From contig NZ_JBCDMW010000019.1 in NCBI RefSeq assembly GCF_038433155.1, forward strand, positions 124,001 to 188,000: a DNA stretch of 64,000 nt. The letters are read 5' to 3'. The DNA is from Luteococcus sp038433155 (lineage in GTDB: Bacteria > Actinomycetota > Actinomycetes > Propionibacteriales > Propionibacteriaceae). A program made the position numbers and the translations under genes. Positions within the stretch are counted from its first letter, which is position 1. Each line of letters opens with the position of its first letter. Shown piece after piece: positions 1 through 7,780 of the stretch. The notes beneath the pieces were generated by a model. The model did no database searches and was not told the DNA's origin. It saw only the letters and a program-made list of their open reading frames with translations.

Positions 1-661
1 GTTGCGGGGCCGTGACCGACACCAGCCGAGTGGAAGCCGCGGGGGGCTCTGCACTGGTCATCGTGACGGGCTTCTTTCCGGCGGCCAGAATGTCCCGCAT
101 GCCGGGGATACGGGGGGTGTTGATCCCGGATGTCACCGAGAGGACGGCGGGCAGATCGACAGCCAGTATCTGGGTCTGGCTTTCCAGCGCCCGCTCAACG
201 CGCAGACCCCCCTCGGCGGGTTCCACATGGTCAACAGCGTTGAGGGTCGGCAGGCCAAGCAGACCTCCCAGAATGTTGCCAACCTGCTGTGCGTAGCGGT
301 CGGAGCTGCCGGCGCCGAGCAGCACGAGGTCGACCGCGCCAAGCTCACGAATGGCGGCAGCCAGCAGGCTTGCCGTCTGGAAGCTGTCGCCCTCGGTATC
401 CCCTGTGACGATGGTCAACTGGTCCAGGCCGCGCGACAGTGCGTCCTTGCGCAGCTTCGTGTTGTCGAGCTGGGCGCCACCCACCGTGAGGCCAATGACC
501 TCGCCGCCGAGCTGGTCTGCCAGCTGCCGGGCTGCCTCGATGGCGTTGAGATCGTAGCTGCCAATCTTCCAGCTGGCGCGGGACAGGTCGAGGGAGCCGT
601 CCCGGCCGATGCTGATGTCCGCATCGTCGGGTGTTGCCTTGAAGCATGCAATGATGCGCAT
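1..661 (-). CDS. fixA: FixA/EtfB-type electron transfer flavoprotein subunit (C-terminus beyond window)
   Basis: About 220 codons are open from the ATG at 661 to the window edge. The family's usual length is about 256 residues, so the C-terminus lies to the left. The N-terminus MRIIACFKATPDDADI, the block YDLNAIEAARQL, the RKDALSRGLDQL segment and the SSDRYAQQVGN motif match FixA from the E. coli fixABCX set as I remember it. FixA with FixB forms the flavoprotein that delivers electrons to crotonobetainyl-CoA reductase. The start is preceded by AGGAAAGG. It lies 13 bp downstream of caiB on the same strand and is presumably in one transcript with it; fixB should follow outside the window. A generic EtfB is the alternative, but the caiAB context favours FixA. 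Confidence 0.85.
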   Translation of the reverse strand, partial: MRIIACFKATPDDADISIGRDGSLDLSRASWKIGSYDLNAIEAARQLADQLGGEVIGLTVGGAQLDNTKLRKDALSRGLDQLTIVTGDTEGDSFQTASLLAAAIRELGAVDLVLLGAGSSDRYAQQVGNILGGLLGLPTLNAVDHVEPAEGGLRVERALESQTQILAVDLPAVLSVTSGINTPRIPGMRDILAAGKKPVTMTSAEPPAASTRLVSVTAPQ

Positions 662-674
662 GGTCGTTCCTTTC

Positions 675-1886
675 CTAGTTGGCTTGCTTGATGACGCCGG
701 ATCGGCTCAGCTGCTCGATCTGTTCGGCGGTGTACCCCAGGGCATGGAGAGCCTCTGCCGTGTCCTGACCGTGGTCCGGCATGGGACGCCACATCTGGCC
801 GGGATTTCGGGTGAAGTGGGGGAAGATTCCCAAGCCCTTGAAGGTCTCGCCGTCGTTGGTCTGCCATTCACTCCAGACGCCACGGCGGCGCAGGTGCTCT
901 TCGGCCAGCAGGTCAGGGAACTCGTTGACCTTCTGGGCTGCAATCCGATGAGCAGAGAAGTCGGCCTCGACGTCAAGGGTCTTGCGAGTGGCCAGATACT
1001 CCTCGAGCTTCTGCTCGATGAGTTCGGCCTTCGGGCTGGACAGCCACAGGGCGCTGCAGTCCTCCGGATAGTCCGGCGTACCCCACAACTCACCGAGTCC
1101 GATGGTCTCGAGCAGGTACTTGTTCTGCTGGACGCCATACACGCAAAGCCCGATGAAGCCGTCGGCACAGCGGTATTCACCAATCGCGCAGAGATTTTGG
1201 TTCCGGGCGCCAGGGCGGGGCCAGATGACACCGTCGTTCAGGTAATCCACCAGGTAGTACTGCCCAATGGCCAGCAGGGTCTCGTACATCGCGACGTCGA
1301 TGGACTCGCCCTGGCCGGTGCGATTCACCTTGTGCAGCGCCGCCAGCGTGGCGCTGGCGATCATCAGGCTGTTGATGTAGTCACCCGCATAGGGGCCCGG
1401 GTTGATCGGCTGGTCAGGTGAGCCGTTCTGGGCCATGTACCCGGAGTAGGCCATCACCGTCAGGTCGTATGCCGCACGCGAGGAGCGCTCGGGCACCCCC
1501 GTCTGGCCGTAGCCCGAGACGTGGACGATCACCAACCGCGGATTGGCCTCCCACAGCACCTCGTCGGTGATGCCCTTACGGGCCCAGGTACCGCCCTTGC
1601 TCGACTCGATGAAGACATCGGCATCCTTGAGCATCCGCAGCAGAACCTCGCGACCTTCCTCGCAGAAGTAGTCGAGGGCAACGCTGCGCTGGTTACGTCG
1701 TTCGGCCTGCTTGATGTTTCGAGTGTCGCGGATGGTGTCACCGGCCGCGGTGTTCTCCAGCCAGGTGACATCGGCACCCCATTCCCCCATCAGGCCGGCA
1801 GCACGCGGGACAGCCAGCTCCATCGCGGCGTAGACAACCTTCACATCATCGAGAACGCCAAAGGAGGGTTTCTTCGTGGTGGTCAT
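675..1886 (-). CDS. caiB: L-carnitine/crotonobetaine CoA-transferase CaiB (type III CoA-transferase)
   Basis: This is a 403-residue protein; E. coli CaiB has 405. It resembles CaiB end to end, for example RRGITDEVLW-like WARKGITDEVLW, ALHKVNRTGQGESIDVAMYE and NPGQMWRPMPDHGQDTA. The type III CoA-transferase catalytic aspartate falls in GPYAGDY as Asp169, the same number as in E. coli CaiB. The enzyme moves CoA between carnitine and crotonobetaine or gamma-butyrobetaine in the cytoplasm. It sits 7 bp after caiA and before fixA on the same strand. Family membership is clear. Substrate identity is inferred from strong similarity plus the caiA and fixA neighbours; other betaine-like acids remain possible. 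Confidence 0.88.
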   Translation of the reverse strand: MTTTKKPSFGVLDDVKVVYAAMELAVPRAAGLMGEWGADVTWLENTAAGDTIRDTRNIKQAERRNQRSVALDYFCEEGREVLLRMLKDADVFIESSKGGTWARKGITDEVLWEANPRLVIVHVSGYGQTGVPERSSRAAYDLTVMAYSGYMAQNGSPDQPINPGPYAGDYINSLMIASATLAALHKVNRTGQGESIDVAMYETLLAIGQYYLVDYLNDGVIWPRPGARNQNLCAIGEYRCADGFIGLCVYGVQQNKYLLETIGLGELWGTPDYPEDCSALWLSSPKAELIEQKLEEYLATRKTLDVEADFSAHRIAAQKVNEFPDLLAEEHLRRRGVWSEWQTNDGETFKGLGIFPHFTRNPGQMWRPMPDHGQDTAEALHALGYTAEQIEQLSRSGVIKQAN

Positions 1887-1893
1887 GGCTGCC

Positions 1894-3030
1894 TCACTTT
1901 GCGAACTGGCGCAGGACGCCCTTGGCCACGGTGAGGATCATCATCTCGTCGGTCCCGCCGCTGACCCGATCAACACGAAGGTCCCGCCAGATGCGCTGGA
2001 TGCGGTGGTCACCTGCAACACCGATGCCGGCCATCACCTGCATCGCGTCGTCGACGACCTCGAAGGCAGCGTTGACGCAGTAGTACTTGCACATGGCGGC
2101 CATCGTCGAGGTCATCTCATCGTTGTCGTGATGCCAGGCGGCCTCGTAGACCATGTTCTTCATCGCATTGAGCTTGATTGCCATCTCCGTGAACTTGAGC
2201 TGGTTCAGCTGGAATCGGCCGATGGGCTTGCCGAACTGGATCCGCGCGTTGGCGTAGCGGGCGGCGTCCTCGAAGGCCGAGATGGCCACGGCATAGTCGC
2301 TGGCCGCCACCAGGAAGCGTTCGAAGTCGAAGTCCTTGATACCGCGACGGAAGCCATTGCCTTCGGCGCCAAAGATGTCGGACTCGGAGAGTTCGACATC
2401 GTCGAAGTAGACGTCGGAGCAGCTGTCCATCCGCAGGCCCAGCTTCTCCAACGGCTCCACCCGGATGCCGGGCAGACTCATGTCAAGGAAGAACTCCGTG
2501 AACTGGTCGGGCTGGTCGGCATTGCGCGCCATCACCACCAAGAAGGGGACATGCCGGGAAGAGGTGATGAAGGTCTTGTGACCGTTCAGGTAGATCTTTC
2601 CGTCACGACGCGTGTAGTTGGTCTGCAAGCTGCCGACGTCAGAGCCGGCGCCGGGCTCGGTGCACGCTGAGTTCCAGATCTGCTTGCCGGTACCGACATA
2701 GGCGAGCACCTTCTCAATCTGCTCGGGGGTTCCCTCGCGCAGGATCGTGTCGAAGCAGGGGAGCTGGTAGAGCACGTAGGTGGGTGCACCCCAGCGACCC
2801 AGCTCCTCGTAGACCGCCGTGAGGGTGACGAGCCCCATGTCCAGACCGCCATGCTCCTCGGGAAGCATGATCAGGTCGAAGCCGAGGTCACACAGGGCCT
2901 TGACCCAACGCTCGGGATATTCGTGGTCACGATCGCACTGGGCAAAGTAGGGCTCCCAGTTCTCCCGTTCCATGAGCTCCCGGACGTTTTGGACCAGCAA
3001 CAGCTGTTCGTCATTGAGCTTGAAGTCCAT
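1894..3030 (-). CDS. caiA: Crotonobetainyl-CoA reductase CaiA (acyl-CoA dehydrogenase family)
   Basis: The 378-residue protein has acyl-CoA dehydrogenase architecture. It is close to E. coli CaiA (380 residues) along its whole length: N-terminus MDFKLNDEQ, PEEHGGLD, GAPTYVLYQLP, TEPGAGSDVGSL, KIYLNGHKTFITSS, KLGLRMDSC, FDDVEL, CAFEDAARYAN-like AFEDAARYANARIQFG, and the C-terminal RDLRVDRVSGGTDEM. It reduces crotonobetainyl-CoA with electrons supplied by FixAB. The gene is embedded between the esterase (10 bp upstream) and caiB (7 bp downstream). No caiC ligase, caiD hydratase or BCCT-type CaiT is visible, so the operon is a partial and differently equipped relative of the enterobacterial one. 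Confidence 0.9.
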   Translation of the reverse strand: MDFKLNDEQLLLVQNVRELMERENWEPYFAQCDRDHEYPERWVKALCDLGFDLIMLPEEHGGLDMGLVTLTAVYEELGRWGAPTYVLYQLPCFDTILREGTPEQIEKVLAYVGTGKQIWNSACTEPGAGSDVGSLQTNYTRRDGKIYLNGHKTFITSSRHVPFLVVMARNADQPDQFTEFFLDMSLPGIRVEPLEKLGLRMDSCSDVYFDDVELSESDIFGAEGNGFRRGIKDFDFERFLVAASDYAVAISAFEDAARYANARIQFGKPIGRFQLNQLKFTEMAIKLNAMKNMVYEAAWHHDNDEMTSTMAAMCKYYCVNAAFEVVDDAMQVMAGIGVAGDHRIQRIWRDLRVDRVSGGTDEMMILTVAKGVLRQFAK

Positions 3031-3040
3031 CGTGATTCTC

Positions 3041-4042
3041 CTAGGTGTTGTGGCTCGACGGTTTGTCGGAGTTGAAGAGGTCTGTCAGGAAGGCAGCACC
3101 ACTGGCGAGGGCGGTCCGCGCTTCGGGCAGCAGTCGCGCGTAGTGCAGGAAGCCGTGCAGGACACCCGGTGACTCCCGGAGGCTGCAACGAACCCCTCGC
3201 TGCTGCAGGATTGCTGCCAAGGCATGTGAGTCATCGCGCAGCGGATCGAACTGGGCTGCCACCAGGTGACAAGGGGGAATGCCATGCGTGAGGTCGGCCG
3301 ACAACAGGTCGACCAGCGGGCTGGAGACCTCTTCCGGGCAGGTCAGGTAGCTGCCTTCGTAGTAGGCGAGGTCATCGGCGGACATGCCGTCCCACGGCCC
3401 ACCGAAGAGGCGACGCGAGGTCGAGTCGCGCAGCCCGTACATGCCGTAGTAGAGCAACAGCCCACTCACCAGGCCCACGGCATCCACCCCGGCCTCCTCA
3501 CGCAGGGCAAGGGTGGCGGCCAGCGCCATGGTGGCGCCAGCACTGTCCCCAGCGAGGGCGATCGGGCGGTGTCCAGCGGCCACCAACTCTTTGATGGCAT
3601 CCACGCACTGTTCGATGGCGACCGGGAATCGTGCCTCGGGAGACAACGAATAGTCGATCCCCACCACGACCGCACCCGCCTCGGCGGCCAGGCTCCGCAT
3701 GATGCGGTCATGCGTGTCGAGACAGCCCAGCACCCAACCGCCGCCATGAATGTAGAGGACAACGGGAAGGTCCTGGCTCGCAGTGGGACGGTGATGCCGC
3801 AACAGCACCGCCCCGTGCCGGGTCTGGATCATCTCGTCGTGGCTCGACGCCATGACCGCCCCACCCTCGTTCCAGAAACGGCGTTCTTCACAGTAGGCCG
3901 CGCGCAGCTCTTGTACGCTGGCCCCGATGCCCTGCGGCGGCGCCAGCCGCGCAGATGCCTTGACGACCTTGCGCATGGTGGGACTGACCAGATCCATCAC
4001 TGGAAGAGCACCCTGACTCTGCATGACGCGAAACTCACTCAC
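3041..4042 (-). CDS. Alpha/beta hydrolase, HSL/acetyl-esterase type
   Basis: This 333-residue hydrolase has the hormone-sensitive-lipase signature. The oxyanion motif HGGGW lies near residue 95 and the nucleophile elbow GDSAG near residue 165. A late aspartate (QFDPLRDD) and a histidine (VLHGFLHYAR) complete the triad. There is no signal peptide, so it is cytoplasmic. Its start overlaps the end of the MFS gene by 8 bp, which argues for translational coupling. Its place ahead of caiA-caiB-fixA suggests that it releases a carnitine-like acid from an ester (acyl-carnitine or another conjugate) after uptake. That role is inference; esterases of this class are broad in substrate. Confidence 0.8.
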   Translation of the reverse strand: MSEFRVMQSQGALPVMDLVSPTMRKVVKASARLAPPQGIGASVQELRAAYCEERRFWNEGGAVMASSHDEMIQTRHGAVLLRHHRPTASQDLPVVLYIHGGGWVLGCLDTHDRIMRSLAAEAGAVVVGIDYSLSPEARFPVAIEQCVDAIKELVAAGHRPIALAGDSAGATMALAATLALREEAGVDAVGLVSGLLLYYGMYGLRDSTSRRLFGGPWDGMSADDLAYYEGSYLTCPEEVSSPLVDLLSADLTHGIPPCHLVAAQFDPLRDDSHALAAILQQRGVRCSLRESPGVLHGFLHYARLLPEARTALASGAAFLTDLFNSDKPSSHNT

Positions 4043-5342
4043 CCAACACGCCAGCAGCCTGCTGCCGGGAGGTGCGTCGGATGTACCAGTAGAGCACCAG
4101 CGATGAGATCACCGCGAGCACGGCGGTGACGATCAGGATCCAGAAGATCTGCTGGTAGGCCGCTCGGGTGACGGTTCCCGCCGAGTTGGTGTGGGCGTCC
4201 ATGATGGCACCGAACCAGGTGCTGGAGAAGGTGTCTGGCAGGAAGCCAATGATCGACAGCATGCCCGTGGCGGCACCGAAGTAGGTCAGGGGCACCTTGC
4301 CCTCGGTCAGCTGGGCGGAGACGACACCGAAAGCACCATTGGCGATGAAGCCGAGCAGCACCACCAGGATGCAGGCGATCACCATCACACTGCCACCAGC
4401 CGGGAGGAACATGAGGGCCAGAAGGGCTCCGACGAAGACCAGAGACCCGGCGGCGATCGTCACTGACGGGCGGAAGCGGGCGGCGATCTGGCCAAAGATG
4501 GGGCCGGAGAGCAGCGTGATGCCATAGTTGCGCACGTTGGCCACGACCGTGGCGGCCGCCAACGAGACGCCCAGCACGCCGGTCATGTACGGAGTGGTGT
4601 AGGTGACGCCGGTGTAGAAGAAGTAGACGAAGAACAGCGTGATGGCGGCCATCCAGACCACCGGATCGCGCAGAGCGAGCCCGAATTCCTTGAGGCTGAA
4701 GCTGCCGGAATCGCTCATCTCACCAGCGAATTTGGGAATGCACAGCCACGACGCGACACCAAGCAGGAAGATCAAGCCGGCGAGGAAGTAGAGGTAGACA
4801 GAGACCCCGAGGCGAAGATTGCTTCCGACCGCGGCAACAATGGCAGTTGAGATCAGGCCGATCAGCAGGCCAGCCACCCCATAGAAACCATAGGAGAGGC
4901 CAATCCACTTCGGATATTCTTCTTCGCTGGAAACCAGCCGCACCAACTTGTAGCGCACACCCCACCAGATCAGAATCGTCGTGACGCCCATCAGGATGAA
5001 GACGACGTAGAGAACCTTGAGGCTGGGAAGGGTGGCGTAGATGGCCGTGAGGATGGCGGTGGAGACGAATCCAACCGTCGAGAGGGTACGCATCCTCACC
5101 TTGTCTGCCACGATCCCGGACGGCAGATAGCAAATGAGGGCCGTCATCGCGTAAGCGCCAAAGACTGCGCCCAGCTCGGTGTTGGAGACGTTGAGAGCCT
5201 TCAGCAGCGGATCATAGAAGACGGCCTTCAGGTAGGCCGGCGCGTAGATGATTGAACTTCCGATGCTGGCCAGAATCAGGATCGTCCACCGTCGGGCTGA
5301 GCTGAGATCGGCGAGTGTCTTCTCGCCTTGCGGGTTCGCCAT
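4035..5342 (-). CDS. MFS transporter of the carnitine-type operon
   Basis: The 435-residue protein has about 12 hydrophobic segments, an MFS loop 2-3 region (SGIVADKVRMRT near residues 75-85) and a charged central loop. I start it at MANPQGEK because AGGAG lies seven bases before this ATG; a longer upstream extension is open but has no ribosome site and non-membrane composition. It is the first gene of the minus-strand operon. Carnitine systems usually use a BCCT antiporter (CaiT), which this is not, so it may import a different compound or a conjugate that the next gene hydrolyses. The exact substrate cannot be read from sequence. Confidence 0.8.
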   Translation of the reverse strand: MANPQGEKTLADLSSARRWTILILASIGSSIIYAPAYLKAVFYDPLLKALNVSNTELGAVFGAYAMTALICYLPSGIVADKVRMRTLSTVGFVSTAILTAIYATLPSLKVLYVVFILMGVTTILIWWGVRYKLVRLVSSEEEYPKWIGLSYGFYGVAGLLIGLISTAIVAAVGSNLRLGVSVYLYFLAGLIFLLGVASWLCIPKFAGEMSDSGSFSLKEFGLALRDPVVWMAAITLFFVYFFYTGVTYTTPYMTGVLGVSLAAATVVANVRNYGITLLSGPIFGQIAARFRPSVTIAAGSLVFVGALLALMFLPAGGSVMVIACILVVLLGFIANGAFGVVSAQLTEGKVPLTYFGAATGMLSIIGFLPDTFSSTWFGAIMDAHTNSAGTVTRAAYQQIFWILIVTAVLAVISSLVLYWYIRRTSRQQAAGVLGE

Positions 5343-5441
5343 TGAACACTCCTTGAGCAGTGATGACGGCAGACCTCGTGAGGCCCGCCTTGACTCCACC
5401 CTGACGGGCCAGGCCGACATCTGGCATCCCCTGATGGTCAT

Positions 5442-5466
5442 GATGAAGTCATTGATGAAGTTCATC
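5442..5466. promoter_or_regulatory. Operator-like direct and inverted repeats between the MFS operon and the LuxR gene
   Basis: GATGAAGT occurs at 5442-5449 and again at 5454-5461, 12 bp apart. The second copy is part of an odd-centred 13-bp palindrome, GATGAAGTTCATC (5454-5466). The stretch is AT-rich for this genome and lies in the 243-bp divergent gap. It could bind the neighbouring LuxR-type protein; this is a positional guess. Confidence 0.35.
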
Positions 5467-5585
5467 CGATGACATCCCCAGGAACTAGTGAGAGGGCTGG
5501 TCATGGGCATGTGTGAGGATCGTGATGGGGGTGGTGAGCCAAGCGGCCCTAGACTCCCGCACGAGATCACATGGAGGGCAAGGCA

Positions 5586-7028
5586 ATGATGGCGATGGGG
5601 CCGTTGCGCGTCGGGACGACTTCGTTGTACGACCCGCGCCTGAAGTATGTGGGCCTTTCACTGGTGCTCACCTGGCACTACTGTCTGTGGTTCGTACCCA
5701 GCGCCTTCCCATGGGCCCGACTGTTGGATACGCGGGTCACCTATTCCTGGCTGCTTGCGCTCTTCTCCTTCGGCGTGACCTGTGCCGTTCAGGTCTTCCG
5801 CTCCGCCTCCAGCGGTCATCTTCAATTGACTCCCGGAAACATTGTGACCACCGGAGTGGTCTCAAGTGCTGCCACCATCCTTGTCGAGTGTGCAGGTATT
5901 TCGTGGATCCCCTTCTGGGCCACGTTGGCCAGCGCGCTGGTTGTCGGGGTATCGGGAGCGATGCTGTGGGTCTGGTGGGGCGAGTGCCTCTATCAACAGA
6001 ATGCGCACTTCTCGCTACGGCATGTGGGTGTCGTCCACGGTCTGGTCATGCTGGGAGGTGTTGGCACCGTCAGCCTGCTGAATCCTTGGGCGGCAGCCAG
6101 CGTGACCGCACTCATTCCGTTGATTTGTTCGCTGCTCCTGAATGGCTGGGCACACCGACTACCCGCCGCCCCACCCCCCAGAAAGCTCCCGTCGGAGACC
6201 GCCTCGCAAGGAAATCGGGCTCGATTGACGGTGCTCGCCATCTCGTTCCTGGGTTCATTCGTGTGCTACTACACAGTGGCGATCGTCCCGTGGAGTGCTT
6301 TCGACGACATATCGCCTGCCTATGAACAGGGAGTACTACTGGGGGCGACCCTGCTGCTTGTACTGGCCCTGCTGCAGCAGTACGTATGGCCGGCGAACTC
6401 AGAATTTCGCATCTATCCATGGCTCCTGTGGTTTGTGATCGTCGCGTGCCTACTCTGTCTGGCCGATCAGCGAGGGCAGGCACCGGCCTTCCTGGTGGCG
6501 GTGGCGGTCACCTCACTGTTCGAGATCTTCCTCACCATGTACACCGGGGTGCTGGCCTGGCGCGGCTACACAACCGGGGCATCGGCCTTCGGGCTTTCCG
6601 GTGCTGCCATCCGTCTGGGAATCGCCGGGGGAGACGCCACGGCCATCGCGTATGAGCACCTGCCCCGTTGGCACGATGTGCTCGTCGCACCCACCTTTGC
6701 GGTGATGGTGGCGGGGCTCGTGGGGGCCCTGATGACGTTGGTGCGGCAGGAGTATGTGATCGAGGAACTGACGCGCAAGCCCCAGACCCTGTCGGAGCGC
6801 GATGTCCTGGTGATGCAGATCGCCGAGGAGTTCAAGCTTTCGACGCGCGAACGGGAAGTCATGATGCTTCTGGGGCACGGTTACACGGCGTCTGCCGCGG
6901 CGGAGAAGCTCGTGCTGTCGCCGCACACGGTAAACACTCACATCCAGCACATCTACGCCAAGCTTGGCATCCACAAGCGGTCCCAGCTCATCGCCTACCT
7001 CGACAAGCCAATGGACCATCACCCCTGA
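5586..7028 (+). CDS. Membrane-embedded LuxR-family transcriptional regulator
   Basis: The 480-residue protein has ten to twelve hydrophobic segments in residues 15-390, followed by a cytoplasmic linker and a C-terminal LuxR/GerE helix-turn-helix (LSTREREVMMLLGHGYTA, then SPHTVNTHIQHIYAKLGI). No receiver, PAS or autoinducer domain is present, so the membrane part is the likely sensor. This resembles the multi-TM LuxR proteins that sit beside catabolic or respiratory operons in some anaerobic actinobacteria. I prefer ATG 5586, with GGAGGG nine bases upstream; ATG 5571 is also open. It diverges from the MFS-cai operon and is its probable regulator. DNA binding from a membrane position is inferred from the domain order. 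Confidence 0.82.
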   Translation: MMAMGPLRVGTTSLYDPRLKYVGLSLVLTWHYCLWFVPSAFPWARLLDTRVTYSWLLALFSFGVTCAVQVFRSASSGHLQLTPGNIVTTGVVSSAATILVECAGISWIPFWATLASALVVGVSGAMLWVWWGECLYQQNAHFSLRHVGVVHGLVMLGGVGTVSLLNPWAAASVTALIPLICSLLLNGWAHRLPAAPPPRKLPSETASQGNRARLTVLAISFLGSFVCYYTVAIVPWSAFDDISPAYEQGVLLGATLLLVLALLQQYVWPANSEFRIYPWLLWFVIVACLLCLADQRGQAPAFLVAVAVTSLFEIFLTMYTGVLAWRGYTTGASAFGLSGAAIRLGIAGGDATAIAYEHLPRWHDVLVAPTFAVMVAGLVGALMTLVRQEYVIEELTRKPQTLSERDVLVMQIAEEFKLSTREREVMMLLGHGYTASAAAEKLVLSPHTVNTHIQHIYAKLGIHKRSQLIAYLDKPMDHHP

Positions 7029-7033
7029 CCTGA

Positions 7034-7780
7034 TCAGCGGGCGGTGACCAGCGCTGCCCAAGGCTTGCCGGGGCGCTTCGGCAGCACCAGTTCCACGTCG
7101 AAGCCCTCCCCCAGCGCCGCCGGCAGGTCTGTGACCCGCTTCACCACGTCGGTCTGGCAGAGCCGACGGGCCACCAGCCCGCGGGTGTGCTTGGCCCAGT
7201 GCGAGGCGCCGGGGACGTCCACCACCACCCAGCGTTCGGCCAGCTCGGGGGTCGGCTTCCAGGCGGCGCGGTAGCTGGTGGAGCGGCAGTCCACCACAAT
7301 CCCGGAGCCCACCTGGGCGGGCAGCACCTCCGCCAGCCGGGGCGCCCAGAACCGGGTCAGCGGGCCCACACCGGGCAGGTCCACGTCCATCGCCAGCCGG
7401 TAGGGGCTCACCCGGTCATTCAGCCGCACCGCCCCGTGGGCGGCGCTCATCACCAGCAGCCGGCCGGTGGCGCGTCGGGAATCCGCGGCGGGCAAGGACT
7501 TCAGGTCCAGCGCGTCGTAGAGCACCCCGGTGTACAGCTCCCGGGCGCGCAGCGCGGGCGCGGTCAGCAGCCGGGTGTTGGCCTCGACGTCGTCGGCCAG
7601 GCTGGCGCCCACCTTCAACACCGTCAGCGCGTCCGGCTGGGCGCTGACCGTCGCCAGGGCGTCCAACACCTGGCGTCGGGCCCCGGTGAGCTCGGGCAGG
7701 CTGAGGGCTGCCAGGTCCATCGGGCGGCCGCGACGGGTGGTGGCCTTGCCCTCGCTGGGTGGCAGCAGGACCAGCATCAC
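7034..7780 (-). CDS. yaaA: YaaA-family peroxide stress protein (UPF0246)
   Basis: This protein of about 248 residues starts with the family hallmark LLPPSEGK and contains YTGVLYDALD and a late HWAKHTRGL segment, all typical of YaaA/DUF328. YaaA lowers free iron and limits damage during peroxide stress in E. coli, and it binds DNA. It can start at GTG 7780 (4-nt GTGA overlap with the upstream dehydrogenase) or at ATG 7777. It is convergent with the LuxR gene, with only 5 bp between the stops. Length and motifs agree with the family. Confidence 0.85.
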   Translation of the reverse strand: MMLVLLPPSEGKATTRRGRPMDLAALSLPELTGARRQVLDALATVSAQPDALTVLKVGASLADDVEANTRLLTAPALRARELYTGVLYDALDLKSLPAADSRRATGRLLVMSAAHGAVRLNDRVSPYRLAMDVDLPGVGPLTRFWAPRLAEVLPAQVGSGIVVDCRSTSYRAAWKPTPELAERWVVVDVPGASHWAKHTRGLVARRLCQTDVVKRVTDLPAALGEGFDVELVLPKRPGKPWAALVTAR

